A stretch of 7,174 nt of DNA from Rhodoluna sp. (GTDB taxonomy: Bacteria > Actinomycetota > Actinomycetes > Actinomycetales > Microbacteriaceae). Shown here piece by piece: positions 1-5,672 of this stretch (within the stretch, counting starts at the first letter, position 1; every line of letters starts with the position of its first letter). The notes under the pieces were generated by a model. That model worked only from the letters and a program-made list of their open reading frames with translations, ran no database searches and was not told the origin of the DNA. The stretch is from assembly GCA_017984715.1 (NCBI GenBank), contig JAGNYY010000032.1, positions 1 to 7,174 of the forward strand, given 5' to 3'. The translations under genes and the position numbers were made by a program.

Positions 1-548
1 GGAAGGCCGATGTGCGCCGTGGACTCTGCGAATTCCACTTCATAAACCGGGTATGGCTCGCCATCTGCAGGGCCCGGCGCGAAGTATTCATCCTCGTAGT
101 AACCGGCGGTTACCGGAATGTGAAGCTTCGGTGTGCGGGCGATTATTTCGCCTGTCGGAGCGACAATAATCGCGCAGTTCAAGCCGCGACCATCTGCACG
201 ATCTTCGTGCTCGTAGAGCGAAATGTGCACGTAAACGTTGTTTTCGGCAGCTGCCTTGGCCGCCAGTCTGTGGGTTGGCCCGCCATCGAGTTGCTCGGCG
301 AGGTCGTTCGGCGTTCCGGTTGGCAAGGTGTCAGCCATGTAGCGGCTCAGGGTGAGCTCAGGAAGAAACACGATCTCTGCGCCAGCTTCTGCCGCTAGGC
401 GGATTCCTTCGAGCAACACGGCCTCGTGTTCGGCAGAGTCTTCGTGCCACTTGGTCTGAACCAAACCGACGCGAACCGGTTTGCGCTCGGCAGACTTGGC
501 TCGTGAAAGCGAAGGGGCCGCGTCGGCGATGGTCACCTTGAAGGTCAT
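1..548 (-). CDS. Nitrilase-superfamily carbon-nitrogen hydrolase, 3' end cut by window edge (N-carbamoylputrescine amidase-like)
   Basis: Partial gene of 182 complete codons with no stop inside the window; position 1 is internal to it. After a polar leader of about 23 residues comes the nitrilase core start VRVGLVQTKW (25-34). The catalytic glutamate is E64 in FLPELTLSRY and the catalytic lysine is K141 in TPKLHIPVTAGYYEDEYF. The visible part ends at HIGLP, so the expected catalytic cysteine (family motif near TCWDxWFPE) should lie a codon or two outside the window. Family members hydrolyse C-N bonds of amides, carbamoyl groups or nitriles in the cytoplasm; the HIP…GYxExxYFxPG stretch resembles AguB-type N-carbamoylputrescine amidases, but beta-ureidopropionase-like or other amidases remain possible. 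The start ATG overlaps the stop of the preceding decarboxylase as ATGA and has a GGAG 5 nt upstream, so translation is probably coupled. Last visible gene of the six-gene operon. Confidence 0.9.
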   Translation of the reverse strand, partial: MTFKVTIADAAPSLSRAKSAERKPVRVGLVQTKWHEDSAEHEAVLLEGIRLAAEAGAEIVFLPELTLSRYMADTLPTGTPNDLAEQLDGGPTHRLAAKAAAENNVYVHISLYEHEDRADGRGLNCAIIVAPTGEIIARTPKLHIPVTAGYYEDEYFAPGPADGEPYPVYEVEFAESTAHIGL

Positions 549-1909
549 TTGTTCTCCATCGAATCTAGAATCTGGGTCAACAGTTCGAAATTGGTTTCTG
601 GGTTCACAATCGCAAAGCGGGTGTTCGGTTCACCACGGTGTGAGCTCGGCACAACGAAGGCAATGCCGTCGGCCAGCAGTTTCTCTGACCACTGGTTGTA
701 ATCATCGATCGTCCAGCCATCCTTGGTGAAAACTACGACCGACAACTCGGGTTCGCGAACCAAGCTGAAGCCTGGGCGATTCTTGATTTCATCGGCGATC
801 TGACGCGCCAAGACAACGTTGTGTTCAACAGCGTCGCGATAGGCCTTCACCCCGTGCGTTGCGAGTGAGAACCAAAGTGGCAACCCGCGCGGGCGACGAG
901 TGAGGTTGTAGGCATAGTCGCTCGGGTTCCAGTCGCCAGACTCGGTCAGGGTCTCTAAGTATTCACCGTGCTGCGTGTGGGCTTCGCGACCATTCTCAGG
1001 GTTGCGATAGATCAGGGCACAGGCGTCAAACGGCGCGAATAGCCACTTGTGTGGGTCAACGATGAAGCTGTCGGCAAGCTCGAGTCCGGCGAAAAGTGGC
1101 TTCGAAACATCTGCCAGGATGCCCGCTAAGCCATAGGCGCCATCCACGTGGAACCAGATATTGTTTTCGTTGGCAATGGCCCCGATTTCATCGAGTCGAT
1201 CAACAATTCCAAAGTTGGTTGTTCCACCGGTGGCAACTATCGCAAAGACGCCCTCACCCGCTGCGTCTAGGGCAGCCTGAACCGAGGGGCCCCGAAGTCG
1301 ACCATCAGCGCCAACTTCGGCCTTGATGATCTCGACGTCCATGACCGCGGCAGCGGCCTTCAAGGACGAGTGTGCTTCGGCGCTGCAAATGAACTTCCAA
1401 GAGTCAGGTTTCGGCTTGCCCTGAGCTTTAAGGGCGTGCGCAGCACGATGGCGAGCGGCCACTAGAGCGCTGAGGTTGCCAAGGGTTCCACCCTGAACAA
1501 AGACGCCTCCTGCGGTTTCCGGCAGGCCGGCCTCGCGTGCCAACCAGGCCAGAACTTCATTCTCGGCATAAACGGCGCCAGCGCCTTCCATCCATGAACC
1601 GCCATAAATCGCGGAGGCAGACACGACAAGGTCAAAGAGCTTCGCTGCTTCGGTTGGTGCGCAGGGGATGAATGACAGGTAGCCGGGGTGATCGGTCGAA
1701 ATGGTTGCCGGAGCCAAAACAGTTTCAAAGATCTTTAGTGACCGGAGGCCACCGAGGCCTTCTTCGGTAACCGTTGGGCCGGCGTGAGTCGAGAGAAACT
1801 CGAATGTTTGCGGGGCATCCAGCGGTGCCGGGTCATACTCAAGTCGTTTGCGGGCATAGTCAAAAATGCCCTCTCTAAGGGCCACAGTCGCGTCATTGGG
1901 CTTGTGCAC
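545..1909 (-). CDS. Group II pyridoxal-5'-phosphate-dependent amino acid decarboxylase
   Basis: 454 residues, a full-length fold-type I PLP decarboxylase (aromatic amino acid/glutamate/diaminobutyrate decarboxylase group). The Schiff-base lysine is K288 in VDPHKWLFAPFD. The aspartate that pairs with the PLP ring nitrogen is D256 in FHVDGAYG. H180 in AEAHSS is the probable ring-stacking histidine, and GGTLGNLSAL (140-149) is the phosphate-binding region. Such enzymes remove CO2 from amino acids to give amines in the cytoplasm; the substrate cannot be assigned from motifs. The start is GTG: an in-frame TAG (the stop of the upstream gene) lies three codons before it, so no earlier start exists; a GTG at codon 9 is an alternative. 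No clear Shine-Dalgarno precedes it. It follows the small membrane protein by 9 nt and overlaps the amidohydrolase by 4 nt, suggesting that the two enzymes act in one amine pathway (inference). Confidence 0.93.
   Translation of the reverse strand: MHKPNDATVALREGIFDYARKRLEYDPAPLDAPQTFEFLSTHAGPTVTEEGLGGLRSLKIFETVLAPATISTDHPGYLSFIPCAPTEAAKLFDLVVSASAIYGGSWMEGAGAVYAENEVLAWLAREAGLPETAGGVFVQGGTLGNLSALVAARHRAAHALKAQGKPKPDSWKFICSAEAHSSLKAAAAVMDVEIIKAEVGADGRLRGPSVQAALDAAGEGVFAIVATGGTTNFGIVDRLDEIGAIANENNIWFHVDGAYGLAGILADVSKPLFAGLELADSFIVDPHKWLFAPFDACALIYRNPENGREAHTQHGEYLETLTESGDWNPSDYAYNLTRRPRGLPLWFSLATHGVKAYRDAVEHNVVLARQIADEIKNRPGFSLVREPELSVVVFTKDGWTIDDYNQWSEKLLADGIAFVVPSSHRGEPNTRFAIVNPETNFELLTQILDSMENK
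554..557 (-). promoter_or_regulatory. Ribosome binding site of the C-N hydrolase gene
   Basis: On the minus strand GGAG is followed by AACAA and then ATG (546-548), a 5-nt spacing. It lies within the last codons (M-E-N-K) of the decarboxylase gene. Together with the ATGA stop/start overlap it fixes the hydrolase start and suggests coupled translation. Confidence 0.6.
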
Positions 1910-1918
1910 AGGACGAGT

Positions 1919-2152
1919 CTATTTCTGTTTTTTCATGCGAACTATCGAAACCGAAAAACCGATTATCGATAGCAGCAAGAACCCCCAGCTGCCTATGATT
2001 CTTTGTTCGTGGATGGCTGCACAGGATGTCCAGCCCTCAAGTTGATCAACTGTGCAGGTGTCAGGGCTAAAGAAGCCGATAGCGGATGCAAGCACGCCAA
2101 CCAGGCTGACGGTAGCCACCATGGCCATTGAGTTGTTGCTGACGCGAGACAT
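1919..2152 (-). CDS. Small two-helix membrane protein with a cysteine pair in the loop, function unknown
   Basis: 77 residues that I do not recognise as a named family. There are two hydrophobic segments, about 10-29 (AMVATVSLVGVLASAIGFF) and 52-71 (IIGSWGFLLLSIIGFSVSIV), joined by a polar loop of about 22 residues with two cysteines (C33, C44). The tail RMKKQK is positive, so by the positive-inside rule both ends should face the cytoplasm and the loop the outside, where C33 and C44 could form a disulfide. The gene is likely real: its ATG overlaps the thioredoxin stop as TAATG, the decarboxylase follows within 9 nt in the same operon, and the composition is that of a membrane protein. ATGs at codons 9 and 11 are alternative starts, but TAATG coupling favours the first. 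A role in redox or transport with its neighbours is conceivable but not shown. Confidence 0.75.
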   Translation of the reverse strand: MSRVSNNSMAMVATVSLVGVLASAIGFFSPDTCTVDQLEGWTSCAAIHEQRIIGSWGFLLLSIIGFSVSIVRMKKQK

Positions 2153-2541
2153 TAGTTGGTCTCTGAAAGGTCGCCGATTTCTTCGCCCTGCTTGGCAATT
2201 TCTGCGCGTATCTCGTCCATGTCAAGTTCTTTGACCTTTGAGATTAGGTCCTCTAGGGCTGCACCAGGCAGCGCGCCGGCGCGGTTGTAAAGGAGGATTC
2301 CGTCGCGGAAGACCATGAGGGTCGGAATCGAGCTAATGCCTGCATCACCGGCTAGCTGCTTCTCGGCTTCGGTGTCTACCTTGCCGAAAATGATGTCAGT
2401 GTGCTTCGTCGATGCCTCTTCGAAGATGGGAGCGAACTGGCGGCATGGGCCACACCATTCGGCCCAGAAGTCGACAATGACCATTCCGTCGGTTACAACG
2501 GTGTCGCCGAAGTTCTTTTCGCCTAGTTCGATGGTTGCCAT
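2152..2541 (-). CDS. trxA: Thioredoxin with a short acidic C-terminal extension
   Basis: 129 residues. The thioredoxin fold runs over about 1-108, with active site WCGPC at 29-33 (C30, C33), the buried aspartate equivalent D24 in VDFWAEWCGPC, and the cis-proline P73 in SIPTLMVF. No signal peptide, so it is a cytoplasmic dithiol/disulfide oxidoreductase, normally recycled by thioredoxin reductase (not in this window). About 20 extra residues after the fold (MDEIRAEIAKQGEEIGDLSETN) form a charged, probably helical tail not present in E. coli Trx. The start is supported by a strong AAGGAG 9 nt upstream. The gene begins 19 nt inside the EamA transporter gene and ends overlapping the small membrane protein by 1 nt. 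A likely client is MsrA, encoded just across the divergent promoter, since MsrA is reduced by thioredoxin (family knowledge; pairing inferred). Confidence 0.95.
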   Translation of the reverse strand: MATIELGEKNFGDTVVTDGMVIVDFWAEWCGPCRQFAPIFEEASTKHTDIIFGKVDTEAEKQLAGDAGISSIPTLMVFRDGILLYNRAGALPGAALEDLISKVKELDMDEIRAEIAKQGEEIGDLSETN

Positions 2542-3470
2542 GCTGCGTTTCTCCTTGAAATCTGGGCAATCACAATGCCCGCTATAACTAACAAACCGCC
2601 AAGCGTTTGTAATCCATCAATTTTCTCACCCAACCAGAGATAGGCAAAAAGAAAACCGAAAATGGTCTCTGTCGTGGAGAAAATACCAACGCCAGTTGCG
2701 CTCAGATGTGGCAGCGCGGCATAGGTCAGATAGAGCGGCACGAATGACCCCATCACGCCGAGCCATGCGAAAAGAACCCAGGCTGGGATGACTGTGCCGG
2801 CAAGATTGCCGCCCAAATCAAGCGGCGCTGCGAAGCGATTGAAATCGAAATCCCAGAATCTGCTCAAGCCAACCCACATCAACGCTGAAAAAAGCATCGA
2901 GTAGAACAGTGTCGAGAAGGCGTCGCGAGTTTTGTGGACGTGCTCACCGATCATGTAATAAATAGTCGTGGCGATCGCTGCGATTGCGCCGTAGACCAAG
3001 CCGATGGCGCTGAGGCTGCTCTGCCAAATTTGTGACACGACAACCAGGCCACTGAGCACCAAGACAACACCGAGCCAGAGTCGCTTCGAAACCCGGGTCT
3101 TGAAAAGCACCAGGCCAGCAATCGGCACCAGGATGATGGCCGTGTATTGAATCAGCAAGGCCACTCCAACCGGCAAGTTGGCGACAGCGTTGGCATAGGA
3201 CCATTGCATGAGACCGACGCCGGCAAAACCCAGGGCAGCCAGCCACTTCCATTCACTCTTTGACACCTTGAAAGATGCTCGGTTTCGAGCAAGCATGAAA
3301 AGGCCTGCAATCAATGCCGCAGAGAGCGAGCGAAACAGGGTGATTTGCTCGGCTGTGACGCCGGTTTGCATGATCGTCTTGGCCGTGCTGCCGTTTAGCC
3401 CGAACAGGAACGTCGCGGTGACGATCATCGCAGCGCCAAGGAGAGGGTTGCGGTGTTTGCTCATAGTCAT
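2523..3470 (-). CDS. EamA/DMT-superfamily (RhaT-like) transporter
   Basis: 315 residues, almost entirely hydrophobic, with about ten membrane segments in two repeats of five (two EamA domains, about 10-146 and 156-305). The first begins LLGAAMIVTATFLFGLNG. The second repeat ends with the family-typical stretch TTETIFGFLFAYLWLGEKI (about 266-284), and the protein closes with a short basic tail. It acts in the cytoplasmic membrane; family members export or import amino acids, other metabolites or drugs, and the substrate cannot be told from sequence. Given the downstream decarboxylase and amidohydrolase, an amino acid or amine is a reasonable guess only. The ATG directly abuts the stop of the aldo/keto reductase (TAAATG) and has no good SD, so translation probably relies on coupling; Met3 is an alternative start. 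The 3' end overlaps trxA by 19 nt. Confidence 0.93.
   Translation of the reverse strand: MTMSKHRNPLLGAAMIVTATFLFGLNGSTAKTIMQTGVTAEQITLFRSLSAALIAGLFMLARNRASFKVSKSEWKWLAALGFAGVGLMQWSYANAVANLPVGVALLIQYTAIILVPIAGLVLFKTRVSKRLWLGVVLVLSGLVVVSQIWQSSLSAIGLVYGAIAAIATTIYYMIGEHVHKTRDAFSTLFYSMLFSALMWVGLSRFWDFDFNRFAAPLDLGGNLAGTVIPAWVLFAWLGVMGSFVPLYLTYAALPHLSATGVGIFSTTETIFGFLFAYLWLGEKIDGLQTLGGLLVIAGIVIAQISRRNAAWQPSN
2551..2556 (-). promoter_or_regulatory. Strong Shine-Dalgarno of trxA, nested in the transporter gene
   Basis: The minus strand reads AAGGAG, 9 nt before the trxA ATG. It lies in the codons for S-R-R near the C-terminus of the EamA transporter. It is the strongest SD among the six operon genes and would allow thioredoxin to be translated more than its neighbours. 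Confidence 0.75.
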
Positions 3471-4475
3471 TTAGAGGCCGGTGCCGTGGACCGCGAATTC
3501 GTCGATAGCGCGCAGTTCAGCCATAGACAGCTTCGGCGCACTGATGGCGGCATAATTCTGCTCAAGCTGCTTCACGCTGCTGGCGCCAATCAATGCTGAG
3601 GTGACTGCCGGCTGACGCAGAACCCAGGTAAGGGCAAGTTGAGCCAGGCTTTGTCCGCGAGCTGCTGCGATGTCATTGAGAGCATTTGCACGCTCCAGGT
3701 AGGTCGGGTCAATCTGCGTGGTCTTCAAAAAGTGGTTGCGAGCTGCACGTGAGCCCTTAGGAGCAGAACCTGAAAGGTATCGGTCGGTGAGCATGCCCTG
3801 AGCTAGGGGAGAGAACACGATTGAACCGACGCCCTCCATGCCCAGGGTGTCGAATAGTGACTGCTCGGGCGTGCGATCGAACATTGAATAGCGAGGCTGG
3901 TGGATAAGCAGCGGAACACCCATCCCAGCAAGGATGCGCTTCGCTTCGCGAGTTTGGTGTGCGTCGTAGGAAGAGATGCCGGCATAGAGTGCGCGACCCG
4001 AGTGAACCGCGGTGGCCAAGGCGCCCATAGTTTCTTCAAGCGGGGTGTTTGGGTCGAAGCGGTGACTGTAGAAGATGTCTACATAATCAAGCTGCATGCG
4101 CTTGAGGCTCTGATCCAGTGACGCCAAAAGGTACTTGCGTGAACCCCACTCGCCATAGGGGCCAGCCCACATGTCGTAGCCGGCCTTGGTTGAGATGATC
4201 AGTTCATCGCGGTAAGGCTCGAAGTCGCGCTTGTAGTGCACGCCGAAGTTCTCCTCGGCACTGCCTGGGATAGGGCCATAGTTGTTGGCTAGGTCAAAGT
4301 GGGTGATGCCAAGGTCAAAGGCGCGACGAAGAATCGCACGTTGGGTGCGCATTGAATCATTCGTGCCAAAGTTATGCCAAAGACCAAGGGAAATCTCAGG
4401 GAGCAGTAGCCCGCTCTTGCCGGTGCGGCGATATTTCATGGACTCGTAACGAGTAGCTTCAGCCTTATAGGTCAT
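3471..4475 (-). CDS. Aldo/keto reductase of the YghZ/Gpr (L-glyceraldehyde 3-phosphate reductase) type
   Basis: 334 residues, full-length AKR barrel without signal peptide. The catalytic tetrad is visible: D61 and Y66 in HFDLANNYGP, K97 in IISTKAGYDMW and H138 in DIFYSHRFD. Long stretches, such as YRDELIISTKAGYDMW, GSRKYLLASLDQSLKRM and the YVDIFYSHR region, match the E. coli YghZ (AKR14) type closely. That enzyme is NADPH-dependent and reduces L-glyceraldehyde 3-phosphate and methylglyoxal-like carbonyls; the exact substrate here is inferred. The N-terminus (…RYESMKYRRTGKSGL) aligns with the known start of YghZ, supporting this ATG; an in-frame TAG lies three codons before it, and Met13 is an alternative. 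First gene of the minus-strand operon, probably transcribed as a leaderless mRNA from the palindromic promoter. It is divergent from msrA, 22 nt away, with the transporter immediately downstream. Confidence 0.95.
   Translation of the reverse strand: MTYKAEATRYESMKYRRTGKSGLLLPEISLGLWHNFGTNDSMRTQRAILRRAFDLGITHFDLANNYGPIPGSAEENFGVHYKRDFEPYRDELIISTKAGYDMWAGPYGEWGSRKYLLASLDQSLKRMQLDYVDIFYSHRFDPNTPLEETMGALATAVHSGRALYAGISSYDAHQTREAKRILAGMGVPLLIHQPRYSMFDRTPEQSLFDTLGMEGVGSIVFSPLAQGMLTDRYLSGSAPKGSRAARNHFLKTTQIDPTYLERANALNDIAAARGQSLAQLALTWVLRQPAVTSALIGASSVKQLEQNYAAISAPKLSMAELRAIDEFAVHGTGL
4442..4454. repeat. Short perfect inverted repeat near the divergent promoter (possible operator)
   Basis: ACTCGT-A-ACGAGT, 6-bp arms around a single A, lies in codons 8-12 of the aldo/keto reductase gene. 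Relative to inferred starts it sits at about +22 to +34 for the reductase and −56 to −44 for msrA. Its size and place would suit a dimeric regulator, but one or two such repeats are expected by chance in a window of this length. Confidence 0.2.
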
Positions 4476-4481
4476 GAAACC

Positions 4482-4491
4482 AGCCTAGGCT
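4482..4491. promoter_or_regulatory. Palindromic bidirectional −10 region between the aldo/keto reductase operon and msrA
   Basis: The 10-bp perfect palindrome AGCCTAGGCT carries TAGGCT on both strands (plus 4486-4491, minus 4487-4482), fitting the actinobacterial −10 consensus TANNNT. On each side exactly 6 nt separate the hexamer from the ATG (4498 on plus, 4475 on minus), the spacing expected if transcription starts at the A of the start codon, giving leaderless mRNAs. Neither gene has a usable Shine-Dalgarno; the AGAGG before msrA is only 1 nt from the ATG. No strong −35 hexamer is seen on either side. The palindrome and spacing are seen directly; promoter activity is inferred. Confidence 0.6.
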
Positions 4492-4497
4492 AGAGGC

Positions 4498-5019
4498 ATG
4501 ACTAGTTTCGTTCTTGCCGGTGGCTGTTTCTGGTGCCTAGATAGCTCATACATGCAGTTCAAAGGCGTAACCGACGTAGAGGTCGGCTACATGGGCGGCC
4601 ACATCGAAAACCCGGGTTACGAAGCGGTGTGCGATGGCAACACCGGTCACGCAGAGGTCGCTCGCGTGCATTTTGACGAAACGGTCATCCCAGCCGAGGT
4701 AATCCTCGACATTTTCTTCACGCTGCACGATCCGCGACAGTTGAACCGTCAGGGCAACGATGTAGGCACGCAGTATCGCGGAGCTATGTTCTACACCGAT
4801 GACTCACAGCGAGAACTGTTCGAGGCTGCGTTAGAGAGAGCCAAGGGCCACTGGGATGGCGAACTAGTCACTGAGATTGTGCCGGCAGAGACCTTCTGGA
4901 TGGGTGAGGAATATCACCAAGACTTCTTCGCCAAGAACCCAAACCAGGGGTACTGCAACGCCGTAGTTTCACCAAAGATGGCCAAGGTTCGCCAGGCTTT
5001 CCACAGCTACGTAAAGTAA
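4498..5019 (+). CDS. msrA: Peptide-methionine (S)-S-oxide reductase
   Basis: 173 residues, the usual size of a stand-alone MsrA without an MsrB domain. The catalytic cysteine is C10 in AGGCFWCLD, and family blocks follow in order: VEVGYMGGH, GHAEVARVHFD, FFTLHDPRQLNRQGNDVGTQYRGA and EYHQDFFAKNPNQGYC. C153 in the last block is the likely resolving cysteine; C13 and C45 are further cysteines. It reduces methionine-S-sulfoxide in proteins and free methionine in the cytoplasm and is regenerated by thioredoxin, whose gene is in the divergent operon. The start is firm: the catalytic motif begins only seven residues in, and an in-frame TAG lies four codons upstream. It has no proper RBS and is probably leaderless. 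The ssb gene follows after 110 nt. Confidence 0.97.
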   Translation: MTSFVLAGGCFWCLDSSYMQFKGVTDVEVGYMGGHIENPGYEAVCDGNTGHAEVARVHFDETVIPAEVILDIFFTLHDPRQLNRQGNDVGTQYRGAMFYTDDSQRELFEAALERAKGHWDGELVTEIVPAETFWMGEEYHQDFFAKNPNQGYCNAVVSPKMAKVRQAFHSYVK

Positions 5020-5129
5020 CCAACTCTCCACAGAAACACGGATGGGTCGGCGCTCGCCGAATCTGAATCGCCAAACTCGAAACAACACCGCTTGGTAACC
5101 GCCAAATGGTGATTCGAGAAAGGCATCAA
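5020..5129 (+). other. Spacer between msrA and ssb
   Basis: 110 nt with no convincing terminator and no clear TANNNT −10 element. The only hairpin is a 5-bp stem (TCGGC/GCCGA, 5047-5060, loop GCTC) with no T-run. msrA and ssb may therefore be co-transcribed, or ssb may have a promoter too weak to recognise by eye. Confidence 0.4.
5119..5123 (+). promoter_or_regulatory. Ribosome binding site deciding the ssb start
   Basis: AAAGG lies 6 nt before the ATG at 5130. The ATG at 5106 in the same frame has no such signal and would add eight residues (MVIRERHQ) before the OB-fold, so 5130 is preferred. Confidence 0.6.
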
Positions 5130-5612
5130 ATGTCAGAACTAATTTCAGTCGCTGGTCTAGTTGCGACTACACCTCGTCATCTGGTTACCCAAGATGGTCT
5201 GCCGATCACATCATTTCGACTCGCTTCTTCGCAGCGAAGGTTCGATCGTTCTCAAAACAAGTGGATTGATGGCGAAACCAATTGGTTCACCGTCACCGGT
5301 TTCAGACAGCTGGCCATCAACGCTTCTACCTCAGTATCCAAGGGTGATCGAATCGTTGCCTCAGGTAAGTTGCGCGTTCGCGACTGGGATAACGGCGAGC
5401 GTGCTGGCACCTCGGTTGAAATCGAAGCAGATTCGATTGGGCACGACTTGAGCTGGGGCAGTGCCGTGTTCACTCGCACCGTTTTGGTTCGCGAGACCGA
5501 CCCGGCAGATTCTGAACTGGCCTCGCAGTCGACCGCTTCGGTTGATGATGTGGATAACTCTGACGAAGAGTATCTGCCCGAGCCAGAGTTAGTTGGCGCT
5601 AAGAAAAAGTAG
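5130..5612 (+). CDS. Single-stranded DNA-binding protein, SsbB-like paralogue without the canonical C-terminal tip
   Basis: 160 residues from the ATG at 5130. The OB-fold spans about 1-115: SELISVAGLVATTPRH opens strand 1, ITSFRLASSQRRFD (26-39) follows, then W45, W52, F53 and F58 in KWIDGETNWFTVTGF, and GDRIVASGKLRVRDW (72-86). The aromatic residues are typical ssDNA-stacking positions. The rest (about 122-160) is a low-complexity acidic tail. It ends in PEPELVGAKKK, so the usual acidic DDDIPF-like tip that recruits replication and repair proteins is absent. This fits a secondary SSB, as in mycobacteria, where a second SSB gene sits next to the EttA gene. Likely a cytoplasmic ssDNA binder in stress or recombination rather than the essential replication SSB (inference). 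It follows msrA on the same strand; a hairpin separates it from ettA. Confidence 0.88.
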   Translation: MSELISVAGLVATTPRHLVTQDGLPITSFRLASSQRRFDRSQNKWIDGETNWFTVTGFRQLAINASTSVSKGDRIVASGKLRVRDWDNGERAGTSVEIEADSIGHDLSWGSAVFTRTVLVRETDPADSELASQSTASVDDVDNSDEEYLPEPELVGAKKK

Positions 5613-5627
5613 CCAACCATGAAAGCC

Positions 5628-5663
5628 GCCGGGTCAGGGGCGCCCCCTCAATCCTGACCCGGC
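5628..5663 (+). terminator. Probable intrinsic terminator after ssb
   Basis: An 11-bp perfect GC-rich stem (GCCGGGTCAGG at 5628-5638 with CCTGACCCGGC at 5653-5663) encloses a 14-nt loop, 16 nt after the ssb stop. Inside, GGGGCGCCCC offers an alternative fold. No T-run follows, only CCTTCAGG, as is common in actinobacterial hairpins, so termination efficiency is uncertain. Confidence 0.65.
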
Positions 5664-5672
5664 CCTTCAGGC

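Noticed and set aside
12..398. 128-residue plus-strand open frame
   Set aside because: Antisense to the C-N hydrolase, which has clear catalytic E and K motifs on the minus strand; no recognisable protein features.
1462..1728. 88-residue minus-strand open frame inside the decarboxylase
   Set aside because: Alternate frame of the same strand over the conserved PLP-enzyme region; no motif and no start signal.
4492..4496. AGAGG as the Shine-Dalgarno of msrA
   Set aside because: Only 1 nt from the ATG, too close to pair with 16S rRNA during initiation; leaderless translation explains the layout better.
5047..5060. Hairpin TCGGC-GCTC-GCCGA as msrA terminator
   Set aside because: Only a 5-bp stem and followed by a mixed sequence without T-run; too weak to call.
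5106..5129. Upstream ATG adding eight residues to the SSB
   Set aside because: No Shine-Dalgarno before 5106, while the ATG at 5130 has AAAGG at 6-nt spacing and begins directly at the OB-fold.
5252..5620. 122-residue minus-strand open frame over ssb
   Set aside because: Shadow of the OB-fold gene; Ser-rich translation with no domain.
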